From NCBI GenBank assembly GCA_949502235.1, contig CATBDC010000039.1, positions 1 to 41,180 of the forward strand: a stretch of 41,180 nucleotides of DNA, given 5' to 3'. The notes below the pieces were generated by a model. That model was given only the letters and a program-made list of their open reading frames with translations. It did not search any database and had not been told where the DNA came from. The translations under genes were made by a program, and so were the position numbers. Shown piece by piece: positions 7,860 to 18,848 of this stretch. The DNA is from an uncultured Lachnospiraceae bacterium (GTDB lineage: Bacteria; Bacillota; Clostridia; Lachnospirales; Lachnospiraceae). How positions within the stretch are numbered: position 1 is the first letter of the stretch; the number at the start of each line of letters is the position of its first letter.

Positions 7860-7888
7860 ATTATATTACTATTGAGAATGATTGTCAA
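7860..7888 (-). promoter_or_regulatory. Predicted sigma-A promoter of the feo operon
   Basis: Minus-strand TTGACA (complement 7883-7888) and TATAAT (complement 7860-7865) are perfect hexamers separated by 17 nt. Confidence 0.85.
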
Positions 7889-7892
7889 TACC
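7874..7892. promoter_or_regulatory. Fur box 2 of the feo operon
   Basis: GAGAATGATTGTCAATACC matches the Fur consensus at about 14 of 19 positions and overlaps the -35 hexamer. Two boxes framing one promoter suggest tight iron repression. A DtxR-type regulator is the alternative. Confidence 0.65.
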
Positions 7893-7936
7893 ATTTTCAT
7901 CAAAAATTCCACTTAAAAATTCCGCCTGTACACAGG

Positions 7937-7957
7937 CTGTTCGGGGCGGTTCTTCCC
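7937..7957. repeat. Solitary arm of the structured repeat
   Basis: The segment around TTCGGGGCGGTTCTTCCCC repeats one closing arm of repeat copy 1 (2733-2751) with a single change. No core follows, so this is probably the scar of a deleted copy. Confidence 0.6.
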
Positions 7958-7970
7958 CTTTTACAAGAAC

Positions 7971-8006
7971 AAAAGACCTGATCCTATAAATAAGATCAGG
8001 TCTTTT
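7971..8006. terminator. Bidirectional intrinsic terminator
   Basis: AAAAGACCTGATC (7971-7983) and GATCAGGTCTTTT (7994-8006) form a perfect 13-bp stem with A and T runs at its two ends. It can end transcription arriving from rpoC on the minus strand. The stretch between it and rpoC (8007-8364) holds no convincing gene, only two short open frames and the repeat at 8147-8337. Confidence 0.85.
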
Positions 8007-8146
8007 ATTCTACTAATCATCCACATCTTCATCAAGCCATACGCTTATATCAGAAGTATCCCACCTATCTAGAGGACGGAAATCCGCTCCGCCTTCACAC
8101 CGGCAAAATATCCCTCTTTGCTGTTGGAAGGCTATTTCGATGCACA

Positions 8147-8337
8147 GGAAGTTTGCAGATGTCCTTACTATAAGCAGACATTAGGGGGCGTTCTTAACGG
8201 AGGTGAAATCCACCGCTTACGAAGACTTAGGAGTGAAGGTATTCCTGAACTCCTTAGTCGCAGTTAGCGGTTAGTTCACCGGAGTGTTGCCCCGTCTGTG
8301 TTAGGAAGGACATCTGCAAACTTCCGTCCCTCGAACA
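8147..8337 (+). repeat. Structured dispersed repeat, copy 3
   Basis: The arms GGAAGTTTGCAGATGTCC... (8147-8170) and their complement (8302-8325) pair over 24 positions with one mismatch and enclose the same core as copies 1 and 2. Against copy 2, three positions in the left arm change and the right arm changes to match each of them. The tag CCGTCCCTCGAA follows at 8324-8335, after which similarity stops. The element lies just past the rpoC stop codon. Confidence 0.88.
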
Positions 8338-8364
8338 TCACTCCGCCCCACAGTCAAAGAATAT

Positions 8365-11300
8365 TTACACTAATACCTCGTCTTCTTCTAATTCTCTTTC
8401 GTAGTCTTCTGCTTCATCGATATCCAGTGCTTCTTCCAGGTCTTCCGGCAGCTCATCGTCTAAATCATCGCCTAAATCATCATCTAAATCATCGTCAAAC
8501 TCTACAAGCTTTGCATCCTCTTCCCCGCCATCTTCTTCCTCCAGATAAACATCATCCTCCAGGTCCATCTCTCCTTCAAGCTGGACATCCCGGTATTTGC
8601 GCATACCCGTACCTGCCGGGATATGCTTTCCGATGATGACATTTTCCTTGAGGCCTACTAACGGGTCAATCTTGCCCTTAATCGCGGCTTCTGTCAGCAC
8701 CTTTGTTGTCTCCTGGAAGGAGGCTGCCGACAGGAAGGAATTGGTGGCAAGTGATGCCTTTGTTATACCAAGCATGATCTGCTCGCCGCTTGCCGGCTCT
8801 CTTCCGTCTTTTATAAGCTCTTTATTCTTATCCTCAAATTCCAGAATATCTACATTGGTTCCCGGAAGGAATTCGGAATCTCCTGCTTCCTCGATACGGA
8901 CCTTCTTAAGCATCTGACGCACGATAACCTCAATATGCTTATCGTTAATATCAACACCCTGGAGCCTGTATACGCGCTGTACCTCCTGGAGCATATAATC
9001 CTGCACGGCCCTAAGCCCCTTGATTTTCAGGATGTCATGAGGATTAACACTTCCTTCTGTCAGCTCATCACCGGCCTCAAGCTCTGCGCCGTCCTGAATC
9101 TTGATGCGTGAGCCGTAAGGAATCAGATATGCCTTTGATTCCCCTGTCTCATGGTTGGTTACGATAACCTCCCGCTTTTTCTTTGTATCATTAATGTTTG
9201 CTGTTCCGGCAAACTCGGTAATAATCGCAAGTCCCTTCGGCTTTCTCGCCTCAAAAAGCTCCTCGACACGGGGAAGACCCTGTGTGATATCATCACCGGC
9301 AACACCGCCTGTATGGAAGGTACGCATGGTAAGCTGTGTACCCGGCTCGCCGATTGACTGAGCCGCAATAATACCTACAGCCTCGCCCACCTGTACCGGC
9401 TCGCCCGTGGCCATGTTGGCGCCATAGCATTTCGCGCAGATACCGTTGTGGGAACGGCAGGTAAGAATCGTACGGATCTTGATCCCCGTAAGCGGCCCGC
9501 CCTTCTCATTGACGCCCTTCTTCATAATCAGCTCCGCGCGCTTCGGCGTTACCATATGGTTCGCCTTAACAAGCACATTGCCGTCCTTATCAACAATATC
9601 CTCACACAGATAGCGTCCTGTAATACGTTCCTTTAAGCTCTCTATCTCCTCGCGGTTATCCATAAACGCACGCACGTACATTCCAGGAATCTCTTCTCCC
9701 GGCGCCGCGCAGTCCACCTCGTGAATAATAAGCTCCTGGGAAACGTCAACCAGACGCCTTGTCAGGTAACCGGAATCGGCGGTACGAAGCGCCGTGTCAG
9801 AAAGTCCTTTACGCGCTCCGTGGGCGGACATAAAGTATTCCAGTACGTCTAAGCCCTCACGGAAATTAGACTTGATAGGAAGCTCTATGGTACGTCCCGT
9901 TGTATCTGCCATAAGTCCGCGCATGCCTGCAAGCTGCTTAATCTGCTTATCGGAACCGCGGGCTCCGGAATCGGCCATCATGAAAATATTGTTGTATTTG
10001 TCAAGACCGCTAAGCAGCGCCTCGGTAAGAGCATCATCCGTTGCCTTCCAGGTCTCTACAACCTCCTTGTAACGCTCCTCCTCAGTAATAAGGCCGCGCT
10101 TAAAGTTCTTCGTAATCTTATCTACAGTATCCTGTGCCTGCTTTATCATCTCCGGCTTCTGGGGCGGCACGGTCATATCCGAAATAGATACGGTCATGGC
10201 CGCTCTCGTGGAATACTTATAGCCAATGGATTTTACCGCGTCAAGCACCTCTGCCGTAGCAGTGGAGCCATGTGTATTAATAACCTTTTCAAGAATCTGC
10301 TTTAACTGTTTCTTGCCTACATGGAAATCCACCTCCGGAAGAAGCTCATTTCCGGGAACCTCACGGTCCACAAAGCCTAAATCCTGCGGAATGATCTCAT
10401 TAAAGAGAAGGCGTCCCAGTGTAGACTCTATCGTACCGGTCTTCACCTTTCCGTCCGCCGTCTTCTTAGACACACGTACCTTAATGCGTGAATGTAAGGT
10501 AAGAGCCTCATTCTCATAAGCAAGAATTGCTTCATTTACATTTTTAAATATCTTTCCTTCCCCGAGAGCCCCCGGCCTCTCCTGAGTCAGATAGTAAATA
10601 CCAAGCACCATGTCCTGTGAAGGCACGGCTACCGGCCCGCCGTCTGACGGCTTCAGAAGATTGTTCGGCGACAGAAGAAGGAAACGGCACTCTGCCTGCG
10701 CCTCTACAGAAAGGGGAAGATGAACCGCCATCTGATCTCCGTCAAAATCCGCATTATATGCCGTACATACAAGGGGATGCAGCTTAATCGCCTTACCCTC
10801 TACTAAGATGGGCTCAAATGCCTGGATACCCAGCCTGTGAAGAGTAGGGGCACGGTTTAACATAACCGGATGCTCTTTTATAACCTCCTCAAGCACATCC
10901 CATACCTCCGGCTGGAGCCTCTCCACCATCTTCTTTGCATTTTTTATATTATGGGCAGAACCGTTTAACACAAGCTCCTTCATAACAAAAGGCTTGAAAA
11001 GCTCAATAGCCATCTCCTTTGGAAGGCCGCACTGGTAGATCTTAAGCTCCGGTCCTACGACAATAACGGAACGTCCAGAATAATCCACACGCTTTCCTAA
11101 AAGATTCTGGCGGAAACGTCCGGACTTGCCCTTAAGCATATCGGACAGGGACTTAAGCGCCCTGTTGCCCGGCCCTGTTACCGGACGGCCCCGGCGGCCG
11201 TTATCAATAAGGGCATCCACCGCTTCCTGGAGCATCCGCTTTTCATTTCTTACAATAATGTCCGGCGCGCCTAATTCAAGAAGGCGTTTCAGACGGTTGT

Positions 11301-12117
11301 TTCTATTAATAATCCTTCGGTACAGATCATTTAAGTCAGACGTTGCGAAACGTCCGCCGTCCAGCTGTACCATCGGGCGCAGATCTGGCGGGATAACCGG
11401 AATATTCGTCATAATCATCCACTCCGGCTTATTTCCGGATTCACGGAAGGCCTCAATAACCTCCAGACGCTTTACGATTCTGGCACGCTTCTGGCCCGTA
11501 GCGTTTTTAAGTCCGGACTGGAGCTCTTCATAGTCCTTATCCAGATCAATAGCCTCTAAAAGCTCCTGGATCGCCTCAGCTCCCATGCCTACGCGGAATC
11601 CGCTGCCCCAGGCCTCAAGCGCCTCCTGATACTCCTGCTCGGAGAGCACCTGCTTATACTGCAGATCTGTCTGGCCGCCGTCCAGCACAATGTAGGACGC
11701 AAAATACAGTACCTTCTCCAGGGTTCTCGGAGACAAATCAAGAATCAGGCCCATACGGCTTGGAATCCCTTTAAAATACCAGATATGCGACACTGGTGCG
11801 GCCAAGGCAATGTGCCCCATACGTTCACGCCGCACGCTGGACTTTGTAACCTCTACGCCGCAGCGGTCACATACCACGCCTTTATAGCGAATCTTCTTAT
11901 ATTTACCGCAGTGACACTCCCAGTCCTTGCTGGGCCCGAATATCCTTTCGCAGAAAAGGCCGTCCTTTTCAGGCTTTAAGGTCCTGTAGTTAATCGTCTC
12001 CGGCTTGGTTACCTCGCCTCTTGACCATTCCAGAATCTTTTCGGGTGATGCCAAACCGATTTTGATTGCATCAAACGTCATTGGCTGATATGATTGTTCC
12101 TTATTATTTTCTGGCAT
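8365..12117 (-). CDS. rpoC: RNA polymerase subunit beta'
   Basis: Catalytic subunit of RNA polymerase. The 1250-residue protein begins with the zinc-ribbon (C68, C70, C83, C86), continues through the clamp and the conserved [13 protein letters not shown] / [20 protein letters not shown] segments, and holds the Mg2+ triad in [10 protein letters not shown] (D457, D459, D461). The trigger-loop region and the second zinc site near [13 protein letters not shown] follow. The last ~60 residues are extremely acidic (repeated [16 protein letters not shown] type), and the DNA there carries short tandem AAATCATC repeats. The start ATG 12117 has AGGAAGGGG upstream and lies 14 nt after rpoB. Transcription comes from the rpoB promoter and probably ends at 7971-8006. 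Confidence 0.98.
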   Translation of the reverse strand: MPENNKEQSYQPMTFDAIKIGLASPEKILEWSRGEVTKPETINYRTLKPEKDGLFCERIFGPSKDWECHCGKYKKIRYKGVVCDRCGVEVTKSSVRRERMGHIALAAPVSHIWYFKGIPSRMGLILDLSPRTLEKVLYFASYIVLDGGQTDLQYKQVLSEQEYQEALEAWGSGFRVGMGAEAIQELLEAIDLDKDYEELQSGLKNATGQKRARIVKRLEVIEAFRESGNKPEWMIMTNIPVIPPDLRPMVQLDGGRFATSDLNDLYRRIINRNNRLKRLLELGAPDIIVRNEKRMLQEAVDALIDNGRRGRPVTGPGNRALKSLSDMLKGKSGRFRQNLLGKRVDYSGRSVIVVGPELKIYQCGLPKEMAIELFKPFVMKELVLNGSAHNIKNAKKMVERLQPEVWDVLEEVIKEHPVMLNRAPTLHRLGIQAFEPILVEGKAIKLHPLVCTAYNADFDGDQMAVHLPLSVEAQAECRFLLLSPNNLLKPSDGGPVAVPSQDMVLGIYYLTQERPGALGEGKIFKNVNEAILAYENEALTLHSRIKVRVSKKTADGKVKTGTIESTLGRLLFNEIIPQDLGFVDREVPGNELLPEVDFHVGKKQLKQILEKVINTHGSTATAEVLDAVKSIGYKYSTRAAMTVSISDMTVPPQKPEMIKQAQDTVDKITKNFKRGLITEEERYKEVVETWKATDDALTEALLSGLDKYNNIFMMADSGARGSDKQIKQLAGMRGLMADTTGRTIELPIKSNFREGLDVLEYFMSAHGARKGLSDTALRTADSGYLTRRLVDVSQELIIHEVDCAAPGEEIPGMYVRAFMDNREEIESLKERITGRYLCEDIVDKDGNVLVKANHMVTPKRAELIMKKGVNEKGGPLTGIKIRTILTCRSHNGICAKCYGANMATGEPVQVGEAVGIIAAQSIGEPGTQLTMRTFHTGGVAGDDITQGLPRVEELFEARKPKGLAIITEFAGTANINDTKKKREVIVTNHETGESKAYLIPYGSRIKIQDGAELEAGDELTEGSVNPHDILKIKGLRAVQDYMLQEVQRVYRLQGVDINDKHIEVIVRQMLKKVRIEEAGDSEFLPGTNVDILEFEDKNKELIKDGREPASGEQIMLGITKASLATNSFLSAASFQETTKVLTEAAIKGKIDPLVGLKENVIIGKHIPAGTGMRKYRDVQLEGEMDLEDDVYLEEEDGGEEDAKLVEFDDDLDDDLGDDLDDELPEDLEEALDIDEAEDYERELEEDEVLV

Positions 12118-12131
12118 ACTGGCACCCCTTC

Positions 12132-15100
12132 CTAATAATCAATGTCTGATAAATCATCTGCAAAATCATCTGTTTCCTCAAACTCAATCTCATAATCCTC
12201 ATCGGGCTCTTCCTCGATGTCTATGAGCTCTTCTCCCTCAAATTCCTGTTCTGTATATCCCTGCTCGCCGAGATCATCCTCCTCCTGATACTTTCTGTCT
12301 CCCTCAATCAGTGACCGGAAATCGGTCTCTCCCATATCAACAGTCTCCATAATCTCAACCTCGGTATTATCATCGCGCAGCACCCGGACATCAAGTCCCA
12401 GTGACTGCAGTTCCTTAAGAAGCACCTTAAAGGATTCCGGAATACCTGGTTCAGGAACATTTTCTCCCTTGATAATCGCCTCATAGGTCTTCACACGGCC
12501 CACAACATCATCAGATTTTACGGTCAGGATCTCCTGAAGCGTGTAGGAAGCTCCATATGCCTCAAGAGCCCACACCTCCATCTCACCGAAACGCTGTCCG
12601 CCGAACTGTGCCTTTCCTCCTAAGGGCTGCTGTGTTACAAGCGAATAAGGGCCTGTAGAACGGGCATGTATCTTATCGTCAACCAGATGGTGGAGCTTCA
12701 GATAATGCATGTGCCCAATTGTTACAGGACTGTCAAAATACTCTCCCGTACGGCCGTCACGTAAGCGGACCTTGCCGTCCCTGGATATGGGCACACCCTT
12801 CCAGACCTCCCTGTGATCCCTGTTCTCTGAAAGATACTCAAGAACCTCCGGAAGCAGCTCTTCCTTATGCTTCTTTTCAAAATCCTCCCAGCTTAAATTC
12901 ACATAATCATTGGCCAAATCAAGAGTGTCCATAATATCATCCTCATCGGCGCCGTCAAATACCGGTGTGGCAATATTAAAGCCCAGAGCCTTTGCCGCCA
13001 GAGACAGATGAATCTCCAGCACCTGGCCGATATTCATACGGGAAGGCACGCCAAGGGGATTAAGGACAATATCCAAAGGACGTCCGTTAGGAAGGAATGG
13101 CATATCCTCCACAGGAAGCACGCGGGATACAACACCCTTGTTGCCATGGCGCCCGGCCATCTTATCTCCCACGGAAATCTTTCTCTTCTGGGCAATATAA
13201 ATACGGACGGACTGGTTTACTCCCGGAGACAGCTCATCCCCGTTGTCCCTCGTAAATACCTTTGCGTCAACAACAATTCCATATTCGCCGTGAGGAACCT
13301 TAAGAGACGTATCTCTGACCTCACGGGCCTTCTCACCGAAAATCGCACGAAGCAGTCTTTCCTCCGCGGTAAGCTCTGTTTCACCCTTCGGCGTAACCTT
13401 TCCTACAAGGATATCTCCTGCACGCACTTCAGCGCCAATGCGGATAATTCCTCTCTCATCAAGATTTTTAAGGGCGTCATCACCCACGCCCGGAATATCT
13501 CTTGTGATCTCCTCAGGCCCCAGCTTTGTATCGCGGGCCTCTGCCTCATATTCTTCAATGTGTACAGATGTGTATACATCATCCTGCACCAGTCTTTCGC
13601 TTAACAGCACGGCATCCTCGTAATTGTAGCCCTCCCAGGTCATAAATCCGATCAGAGGATTTTTCCCCAGCGCCATCTCACCGTTTGAGGTGGACGGCCC
13701 GTCTGCAATCACATCCCCGGCCTCTACTCTGTCGCCCTTAACAACAATGGGCCTCTGGTTATAGCAGTTGCTCTGGTTGCTCCGCAGGAATTTCGTAAGC
13801 TTATATCTTCTTAAATTTCCGTCATCCTTCCGGATGGTGATCTCCTTAGAGGTAGCGCGTTCCACCACGCCGCCTTCCTTCGCCACCACGCATACACCGG
13901 AGTCCACTGCCGCCTTCTCCTCCATACCGGTTCCCACAACAGGAGCCTCTGTCATAAGAAGGGGCACTGCCTGACGCTGCATGTTGGAGCCCATCAGCGC
14001 ACGGTTGGCATCGTCATTTTCAAGGAACGGAATCAGGGCTGTCGCAACAGAAAACACCATCTTAGGGGAAACGTCCATGTAGTCGAACATCCTCTTCTCA
14101 TATTCCTGTGTCTCCTCCCGGTAACGGCCCGATACATTTTTACGGACAAAATGCCCCTCTGCGTCCAAAGCCTCATTGGCCTGTGCCACATGGTAATTAT
14201 CTTCCTCGTCCGCAGTCATATATACAACCTCATCCGTAACTCTCGGATTGGCCGGGTCAGAATGATCTATCTTGCGGTAGGGCGCCTCCACGAAGCCATA
14301 CTGATTAATTCTTGCATAGCACGCAAGAGAGTTGATAAGTCCGATATTGGGACCTTCAGGCGTCTCGATAGGGCACATCCTTCCATAATGTGAATAGTGG
14401 ACATCACGAACCTCAAATCCGGCACGATCTCTTGAAAGACCTCCCGGACCAAGGGCGGAAAGACGTCTCTTGTGGGTCAGCTCCCCAAGAGGGTTGTTCT
14501 GATCCATAAACTGGGAAAGCTGTGAAGAGCCAAAGAACTCCTTCACCGCCGCGGTTACCGGCTTAATATTAATCAAAGACTGAGGAGAAATCCCCTCTAA
14601 GTCCTGTGTTGTCATCCTCTCCCTGACTACTCTTTCCAGTCTGGAAAGACCGATTCTGTACTGGTTCTGCAAAAGCTCACCCACCGCGCGGATACGTCTG
14701 TTTCCCAGGTGGTCGATGTCATCATCATTGCCCATTCCATATTCCAGATGAATGTTATAGTTGATGGACGCAAGAATATCTTCTTTTGTTATATGCTTTG
14801 GAATAAGGTCATGGATATCCCTTCTGATGACTTCCTTAAGCTCATCTATATCTCCTGCCGTCTCCTCTAAAAGTCCGGCAAGCACCGGATAGTATACAAG
14901 CTCCGTAACCCCTACTTCCTTCGGGTCAATGTCTACAATAGAAGCAAGATCCACCATCATACTAGAGAGGACCTTAATGCTTCTGTCCTCCTCCGGCCTC
15001 TTAATCCACACAAAAGCCACGGCGGCATTCTGGATCTGATCTGCCAGCTCTCTTGTAACCTTTGTTCCAGCCTCGGCAATAAGCTCTCCGGTAACCGCAC

Positions 15101-15998
15101 TTTTAACGTCTTCTGCAAGTATCTGCCCGTTTATACGGTTCCTTAGAAGAAGCTTTTTATTAAATTTATACCGTCCCACCTTCGCCAGATCATACCGTCT
15201 CGGGTCAAAGAACATGCTCATTATCAGGCTTTCCGCACTGTCAACCGCAAGCGGCTCACCCGGACGGATCTTCTTATATAATTCAAGCAGGCCCTCCTGA
15301 TAATTTGTAGCGGCATCCTTTTCAAAGCTTGCCATAATCTTCGGCTCCTCGCCGAAAAGCTCTACAATCTCAGGATTGGTGCCGATTCCAAGCGCACGGA
15401 TAAGCACTGTAATCGGGACCTTTCTTGTTCTGTCTACTCGTACATAAAAAACGTCATTGGAGTCTGTCTCATATTCCAGCCATGCACCGCGATTTGGAAT
15501 AACAGTTGAAGAATACAGCTTCTTACCCAGCTTGTCGTGAGCAATTGCATAGTAAATACCAGGCGAACGTACCAGCTGGCTAACGATAACACGTTCAGCC
15601 CCGTTGATTACAAACGTTCCGGTACTTGTCATCAGCGGCAGATCACCCATGAAAATCTCATGTTCATTAATCTCATCGGTCTCTTTGTTGTGGAGCCTTA
15701 CCCTCACCTTAAGCGGTGCGGCATAAGTGGCGTCACGTTCCTTACACTCTTCGATTGTGTACTTTACATCGTCCTCGCATAAAGTGAAGTCTACAAATTC
15801 CAGGCTTAGATGTCCGCTGTAATCCGAGATCGGGGAAATATCATCGAATACTTCCTTCAGACCTTCATCAAGGAACCAGTTATAAGAGTCCTTTTGAACC
15901 TCAATCAAATTGGGCATCTCTAGGACTTCCTTCTGCCTGGAGTAACTCATGCGGGAACTTTTTCCGCTTTTAATAGGGCGAATTCTGTTTTTCTCCAT
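12132..15998 (-). CDS. rpoB: RNA polymerase subunit beta
   Basis: Second catalytic subunit of RNA polymerase, 1288 residues. The rifampicin pocket [20 protein letters not shown] is wild type, with D499, H509 and S514 corresponding to E. coli D516, H526 and S531, so no classical resistance change is present. The C-terminal clamp-binding block ([20 protein letters not shown]) is intact. As in RpoC, the protein ends in a long acidic tail (about 55 residues rich in Glu/Asp). ATG 15998 has AAGGAG upstream. In most bacteria rplJL precedes rpoB directly; here an opposite-strand two-component system separates them, and rpoB has its own promoter (16136-16165). Confidence 0.98.
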   Translation of the reverse strand: MEKNRIRPIKSGKSSRMSYSRQKEVLEMPNLIEVQKDSYNWFLDEGLKEVFDDISPISDYSGHLSLEFVDFTLCEDDVKYTIEECKERDATYAAPLKVRVRLHNKETDEINEHEIFMGDLPLMTSTGTFVINGAERVIVSQLVRSPGIYYAIAHDKLGKKLYSSTVIPNRGAWLEYETDSNDVFYVRVDRTRKVPITVLIRALGIGTNPEIVELFGEEPKIMASFEKDAATNYQEGLLELYKKIRPGEPLAVDSAESLIMSMFFDPRRYDLAKVGRYKFNKKLLLRNRINGQILAEDVKSAVTGELIAEAGTKVTRELADQIQNAAVAFVWIKRPEEDRSIKVLSSMMVDLASIVDIDPKEVGVTELVYYPVLAGLLEETAGDIDELKEVIRRDIHDLIPKHITKEDILASINYNIHLEYGMGNDDDIDHLGNRRIRAVGELLQNQYRIGLSRLERVVRERMTTQDLEGISPQSLINIKPVTAAVKEFFGSSQLSQFMDQNNPLGELTHKRRLSALGPGGLSRDRAGFEVRDVHYSHYGRMCPIETPEGPNIGLINSLACYARINQYGFVEAPYRKIDHSDPANPRVTDEVVYMTADEEDNYHVAQANEALDAEGHFVRKNVSGRYREETQEYEKRMFDYMDVSPKMVFSVATALIPFLENDDANRALMGSNMQRQAVPLLMTEAPVVGTGMEEKAAVDSGVCVVAKEGGVVERATSKEITIRKDDGNLRRYKLTKFLRSNQSNCYNQRPIVVKGDRVEAGDVIADGPSTSNGEMALGKNPLIGFMTWEGYNYEDAVLLSERLVQDDVYTSVHIEEYEAEARDTKLGPEEITRDIPGVGDDALKNLDERGIIRIGAEVRAGDILVGKVTPKGETELTAEERLLRAIFGEKAREVRDTSLKVPHGEYGIVVDAKVFTRDNGDELSPGVNQSVRIYIAQKRKISVGDKMAGRHGNKGVVSRVLPVEDMPFLPNGRPLDIVLNPLGVPSRMNIGQVLEIHLSLAAKALGFNIATPVFDGADEDDIMDTLDLANDYVNLSWEDFEKKHKEELLPEVLEYLSENRDHREVWKGVPISRDGKVRLRDGRTGEYFDSPVTIGHMHYLKLHHLVDDKIHARSTGPYSLVTQQPLGGKAQFGGQRFGEMEVWALEAYGASYTLQEILTVKSDDVVGRVKTYEAIIKGENVPEPGIPESFKVLLKELQSLGLDVRVLRDDNTEVEIMETVDMGETDFRSLIEGDRKYQEEDDLGEQGYTEQEFEGEELIDIEEEPDEDYEIEFEETDDFADDLSDIDY

Positions 15999-16135
15999 AT
16001 TGACGTTTCACTCCTTATTTATTTTTTGTGGGCGTTTACTCCCCTTTAAGTATTGCAAAATCAAGGGAAAACCAGATTGTTCCATAGTTTTCCATGCAAT
16101 AATATGGTATAACTTTCCACAATAACGCATTTTTT

Positions 16136-16165
16136 ACTATACCACAATCTTTCACGGCTTGTCAA
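16136..16165 (-). promoter_or_regulatory. Predicted promoter of rpoBC
   Basis: Minus-strand TTGACA (complement 16160-16165) and TATAGT (complement 16136-16141) are 18 nt apart, giving a leader of about 130 nt before rpoB. This supports independent transcription of rpoBC from the ribosomal protein genes. Confidence 0.75.
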
Positions 16166-16271
16166 CACCCAAAAATTTGATACTGCGCAGTAAATGCGCA
16201 GACCTGTAAACATCAACTTACTATAATCACCATTTTTTTACTAATGAAAATCCGTGTCAATTTTTGTAATA

Positions 16272-16280
16272 TGATATAAT
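16272..16280 (+). promoter_or_regulatory. Extended -10 element of the LytTR two-component operon
   Basis: TGATATAAT is a perfect extended -10 hexamer about 40 nt upstream of the regulator's start. No good -35 is present at 16-18 nt, so activation by a regulator is plausible. Confidence 0.5.
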
Positions 16281-16318
16281 GAAATAGTATGATTTTGAAA
16301 ATACTAGGGGGAATACAG

Positions 16319-17047
16319 ATGACAATAGCACTTATAGATGATTCAGCTAACGATATGGATACTCTTTTCAGCTATATATGCCGTTATTGCCAGGAACACA
16401 GGATACATGCACACATTGAAAAATTCACAAGTGAGCTTGTTTTTTTGCGCAGCGCCCGCCAGACCACATACGACCTGGTATTCCTTGATATTTATATGCA
16501 GCAGACATCCGGCATCCAGATTGCTGTCAAGCTGCGGGAAACACAGCCGAAATGCCAGATCATTTTCACTACTGCGAGCAGAGATCATGCGGTTAATGCA
16601 TTCCGGCTGCATGCACTTGATTATCTTGTGAAGCCTTTTACATATGAAATGCTTGCGGACGCAGTCAGCAGGTTTGAGCAGGTTGCGTCAAAATTTGCAC
16701 ATTATATTGAAGTAAAAGAAGGAAGGCACTATACCCGCGTCCTTATTTCTGATATTATATATACAGATTACCACAACCATTACATTCAGATACATACACC
16801 CTCCTGCATGATACGCTCATATTTATCCTTCGATGATTTCTCACCTATGCTTGAGCCTTATCCGCAGTTTTTGTGGTGCTATCGCAATTGTATGGTTAAT
16901 ATGGATTATATCGAATCCTTTGATGACAAGGATTTTATCTTGAACAACGGCGAGCGCCTGCCTATTGCAAAAGCAAGAAAACAGGATATTATACAGGCCT
17001 ACGCCGACTATATCTTCGATTACGCAAACGGAGGAACCACTTTATGA
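16319..17047 (+). CDS. LytTR-family response regulator
   Basis: A 242-residue DNA-binding response regulator of the AgrA/LytR type. The receiver domain has the acidic pair D7-D8, phospho-acceptor D57 (VFLDIYM), switch Thr near residue 84 and K105 (YLVKPF). The C-terminal LytTR domain (about 135-240) includes YIEVKEGRHYTRVLISDIIYTDYH and the FLWCYRNCMVNMDYI strand-helix typical of the family. I choose ATG 16319 because AGGGGG precedes it; an in-frame ATG ten codons upstream lacks a ribosome-binding site. It overlaps the downstream kinase by four bases (ATGA), so the pair is co-translated. No signal peptide gene is visible next to it. Target genes are unknown. Confidence 0.9.
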   Translation: MTIALIDDSANDMDTLFSYICRYCQEHRIHAHIEKFTSELVFLRSARQTTYDLVFLDIYMQQTSGIQIAVKLRETQPKCQIIFTTASRDHAVNAFRLHALDYLVKPFTYEMLADAVSRFEQVASKFAHYIEVKEGRHYTRVLISDIIYTDYHNHYIQIHTPSCMIRSYLSFDDFSPMLEPYPQFLWCYRNCMVNMDYIESFDDKDFILNNGERLPIAKARKQDIIQAYADYIFDYANGGTTL

Positions 17048-18381
17048 CGCTGCCATACCTGATAAGCGCACTGCTTTACATTCTGCCCTGTCTTCTGCTT
17101 CTTTTCCTGACATTCCGGGACCGTCTGCGGGTTCCTTATGTTCCAAGAATATCTACCAGTGCACTTATCTACTTTGTAATTGCCTTGTCCGGCTCTTATT
17201 TTTTCAGGAACCTCGAATCTACCCTGCTTAGGACCTTACTTACACTTATCATTCTGTTTTCTGCCGTCTGCCTTTTCTGCAACGCAGTGACCTACAACTT
17301 CTGGCAGGGGCTGTTTGTCGTTACTCTTGTGAAATGCTACACAGAAAGTGTTTACTTAATCTCCCTGTACATACATTTTGCGGTTTCCCATATCTTTTCG
17401 GTTTCCGAGAATATCAGGGTCTTCTATTCCACTCTTCCTTTAACCCTAATGGGCTTTCCTTTTGTATATATGTTTTTTAAGAAGCTTCTTCGTCCCTCGC
17501 TGGATTACACAATATCACTTAGAATCTGGCGTACTATGTGGATTATCCCCATGTGCAGCACTATCATTCACAGCCTGACAATCTCACCCCACCTTGTAAG
17601 TGCATACTTCACGCCGGGCAATGCATTTTTCATCGTCCCTCCTGTCTGGACGCTCCTTAATTTTACCACCTATGCAATTGTCCTGCGCATGATAATCAGC
17701 ATGAGCACGAATTCTATTCTTCAGGAATCGCTGCATTTGTCAGAAACTCAGTTAAGCGCCCAGCAAAAGCACCTGGAAGCCCTGCAGCTTCATATTGAGC
17801 GGGACAGGCGGTACCGCCATGATATTCGTCATCATATATTGGCGCTCAAGGGGTTTCTCGACAGCCATGATCAGAAAAGTCTGGAAAATTATCTCCGTGA
17901 GCTTACAGAAGGCCTACCTGATCTGCCGGCAAATTATTGCACAAACCCAGCCATAAATTCACTTCTGGGCTATTACAAGGAAATTGCTGAAAACGAAAAA
18001 ATTAAAGCCAGCTTTTCAATAGCTCTCGAAGAGCACTGTCCTTTTTCTGATACGGACTTATGCATTATTTTAGGTAATTTTTTAGAAAACGCCGTAGAGG
18101 CCTGTCGGCGTATGGCATCATCCAGGCAGTATATAAACCTGAAGGTATCCATGCCAAGCCGCCTCACCCTTGTCATCATCACCGAAAACAGCTATGAGGG
18201 CGCTATAAAACGCACCCAGGACGGCGGTTTCCTGTCTTCAAAGGAAAAGAACCGAAAAGGAATCGGGATATCCTCCGTCACACATGTCATCAAAAAATAT
18301 AACGGCATTTCCCGTTTTGATTATCAGGAATTTGTTTTTAAAGTCTACCTACTGCTAAATGCAAAAGAACAGCCGGATTAA
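17044..18381 (+). CDS. GHKL-domain sensor histidine kinase (AgrC-like)
   Basis: A 445-residue membrane sensor kinase paired with the LytTR regulator. The first ~220 residues hold about six membrane segments, typical of AgrC-like peptide or small-molecule sensors. A short coiled-coil linker leads to the phospho-acceptor region RYRHDIRHH with H259 as the likely acceptor. The ATPase part is of the GHKL type: N box GNFLENAVEA (N345, N349), then an ITENSYEG motif and the KEKNRKGIGISSV loop. The last codons lie inside the bidirectional terminator at 18364-18394. The signal it senses is unknown, and no propeptide or AgrB-like gene occurs within the window. Confidence 0.88.
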   Translation: MTLPYLISALLYILPCLLLLFLTFRDRLRVPYVPRISTSALIYFVIALSGSYFFRNLESTLLRTLLTLIILFSAVCLFCNAVTYNFWQGLFVVTLVKCYTESVYLISLYIHFAVSHIFSVSENIRVFYSTLPLTLMGFPFVYMFFKKLLRPSLDYTISLRIWRTMWIIPMCSTIIHSLTISPHLVSAYFTPGNAFFIVPPVWTLLNFTTYAIVLRMIISMSTNSILQESLHLSETQLSAQQKHLEALQLHIERDRRYRHDIRHHILALKGFLDSHDQKSLENYLRELTEGLPDLPANYCTNPAINSLLGYYKEIAENEKIKASFSIALEEHCPFSDTDLCIILGNFLENAVEACRRMASSRQYINLKVSMPSRLTLVIITENSYEGAIKRTQDGGFLSSKEKNRKGIGISSVTHVIKKYNGISRFDYQEFVFKVYLLLNAKEQPD

Positions 18382-18394
18382 ACGGCTGTTCTTT
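18364..18394. terminator. Bidirectional terminator between the kinase gene and rplL
   Basis: AAAGAACAGCCG (18364-18375) and CGGCTGTTCTTT (18383-18394) make a perfect 12-bp stem with a 7-nt loop. It overlaps the kinase stop codon and separates two convergent units in 27 bp. It should keep rplJL transcription from continuing towards rpoBC. Confidence 0.8.
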
Positions 18395-18408
18395 ATATGG
18401 GCATATAT

Positions 18409-18783
18409 TTATTTAAGGTTAACCTCAGCTCCCTCTGCCTCAAGCTTAGCCTTAAGCTCTTCAGCCTCTGCCTTGGAAACACCTTCCTTTACTACCTTCG
18501 GAGCTTCGTCAACTACTGCCTTAGCCTCTTTCAGTCCAAGACCTGTAATCTCACGTACAACCTTGATAACCTTAACCTTGGATGATCCAGCAGATACTAA
18601 TTCTACATCAAACTCATCCTTCTCTTCTGCTGCCGCTGCTTCTCCGCCTGCTGCCGCAACTACAACGCCTGCCGCCGCGGATACACCAAACTCTTCTTCA
18701 CATGCTTTTACTAACTCGTTTAACTCTAATACTGATAACTCTTTAATCGCTTCGATAAATTCAGCTGTTGTTAACTTTGCCAT
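18409..18783 (-). CDS. rplL: 50S ribosomal protein L7/L12
   Basis: Stalk protein of the large ribosomal subunit that recruits translation factors. The 124 residues show the N-terminal dimerisation part ([21 protein letters not shown]), an Ala/Gly-rich hinge at about 37-55, and the globular C-terminal domain ([39 protein letters not shown]). The start ATG has AGGAGG upstream. It is the last gene of the rplJL unit and ends at a bidirectional terminator rather than leading into rpoB. Confidence 0.98.
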   Translation of the reverse strand: MAKLTTAEFIEAIKELSVLELNELVKACEEEFGVSAAAGVVVAAAGGEAAAAEEKDEFDVELVSAGSSKVKVIKVVREITGLGLKEAKAVVDEAPKVVKEGVSKAEAEELKAKLEAEGAEVNLK

Positions 18784-18820
18784 TTTAATTTCCTCCTATT
18801 ATCATCTTTTCGTTTTATTC

Positions 18821-18846
18821 GTTACCGCTCACTCATTTACAGCAAC
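18821..18846. repeat. Short REP-like element GTTACCGCTC...CAGCAAC
   Basis: A 26-bp imperfect palindrome between rplL and rplJ, resembling copies at 19420, 21889 and 24381 and the ends of the 145-bp element at 30031. The shared frame is GTTACCG(C/T)TC at the left and (T/C)ACAG(T/C)AAC at the right. Confidence 0.55.
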
Positions 18847-18848
18847 TC

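Noticed and set aside
8013-8113. Short open minus-strand text (…DFRPLDRWDTSDISVWLDED) before the terminator
   Set aside because: It looks protein-like and could be the tail of a lost gene, but another frame is equally open, there is no start, and it runs into a repeat. Not enough to call.
12132-15998. Rifampicin-resistance changes in rpoB
   Set aside because: The resistance-determining region has wild-type D, H and S at the three classical positions.
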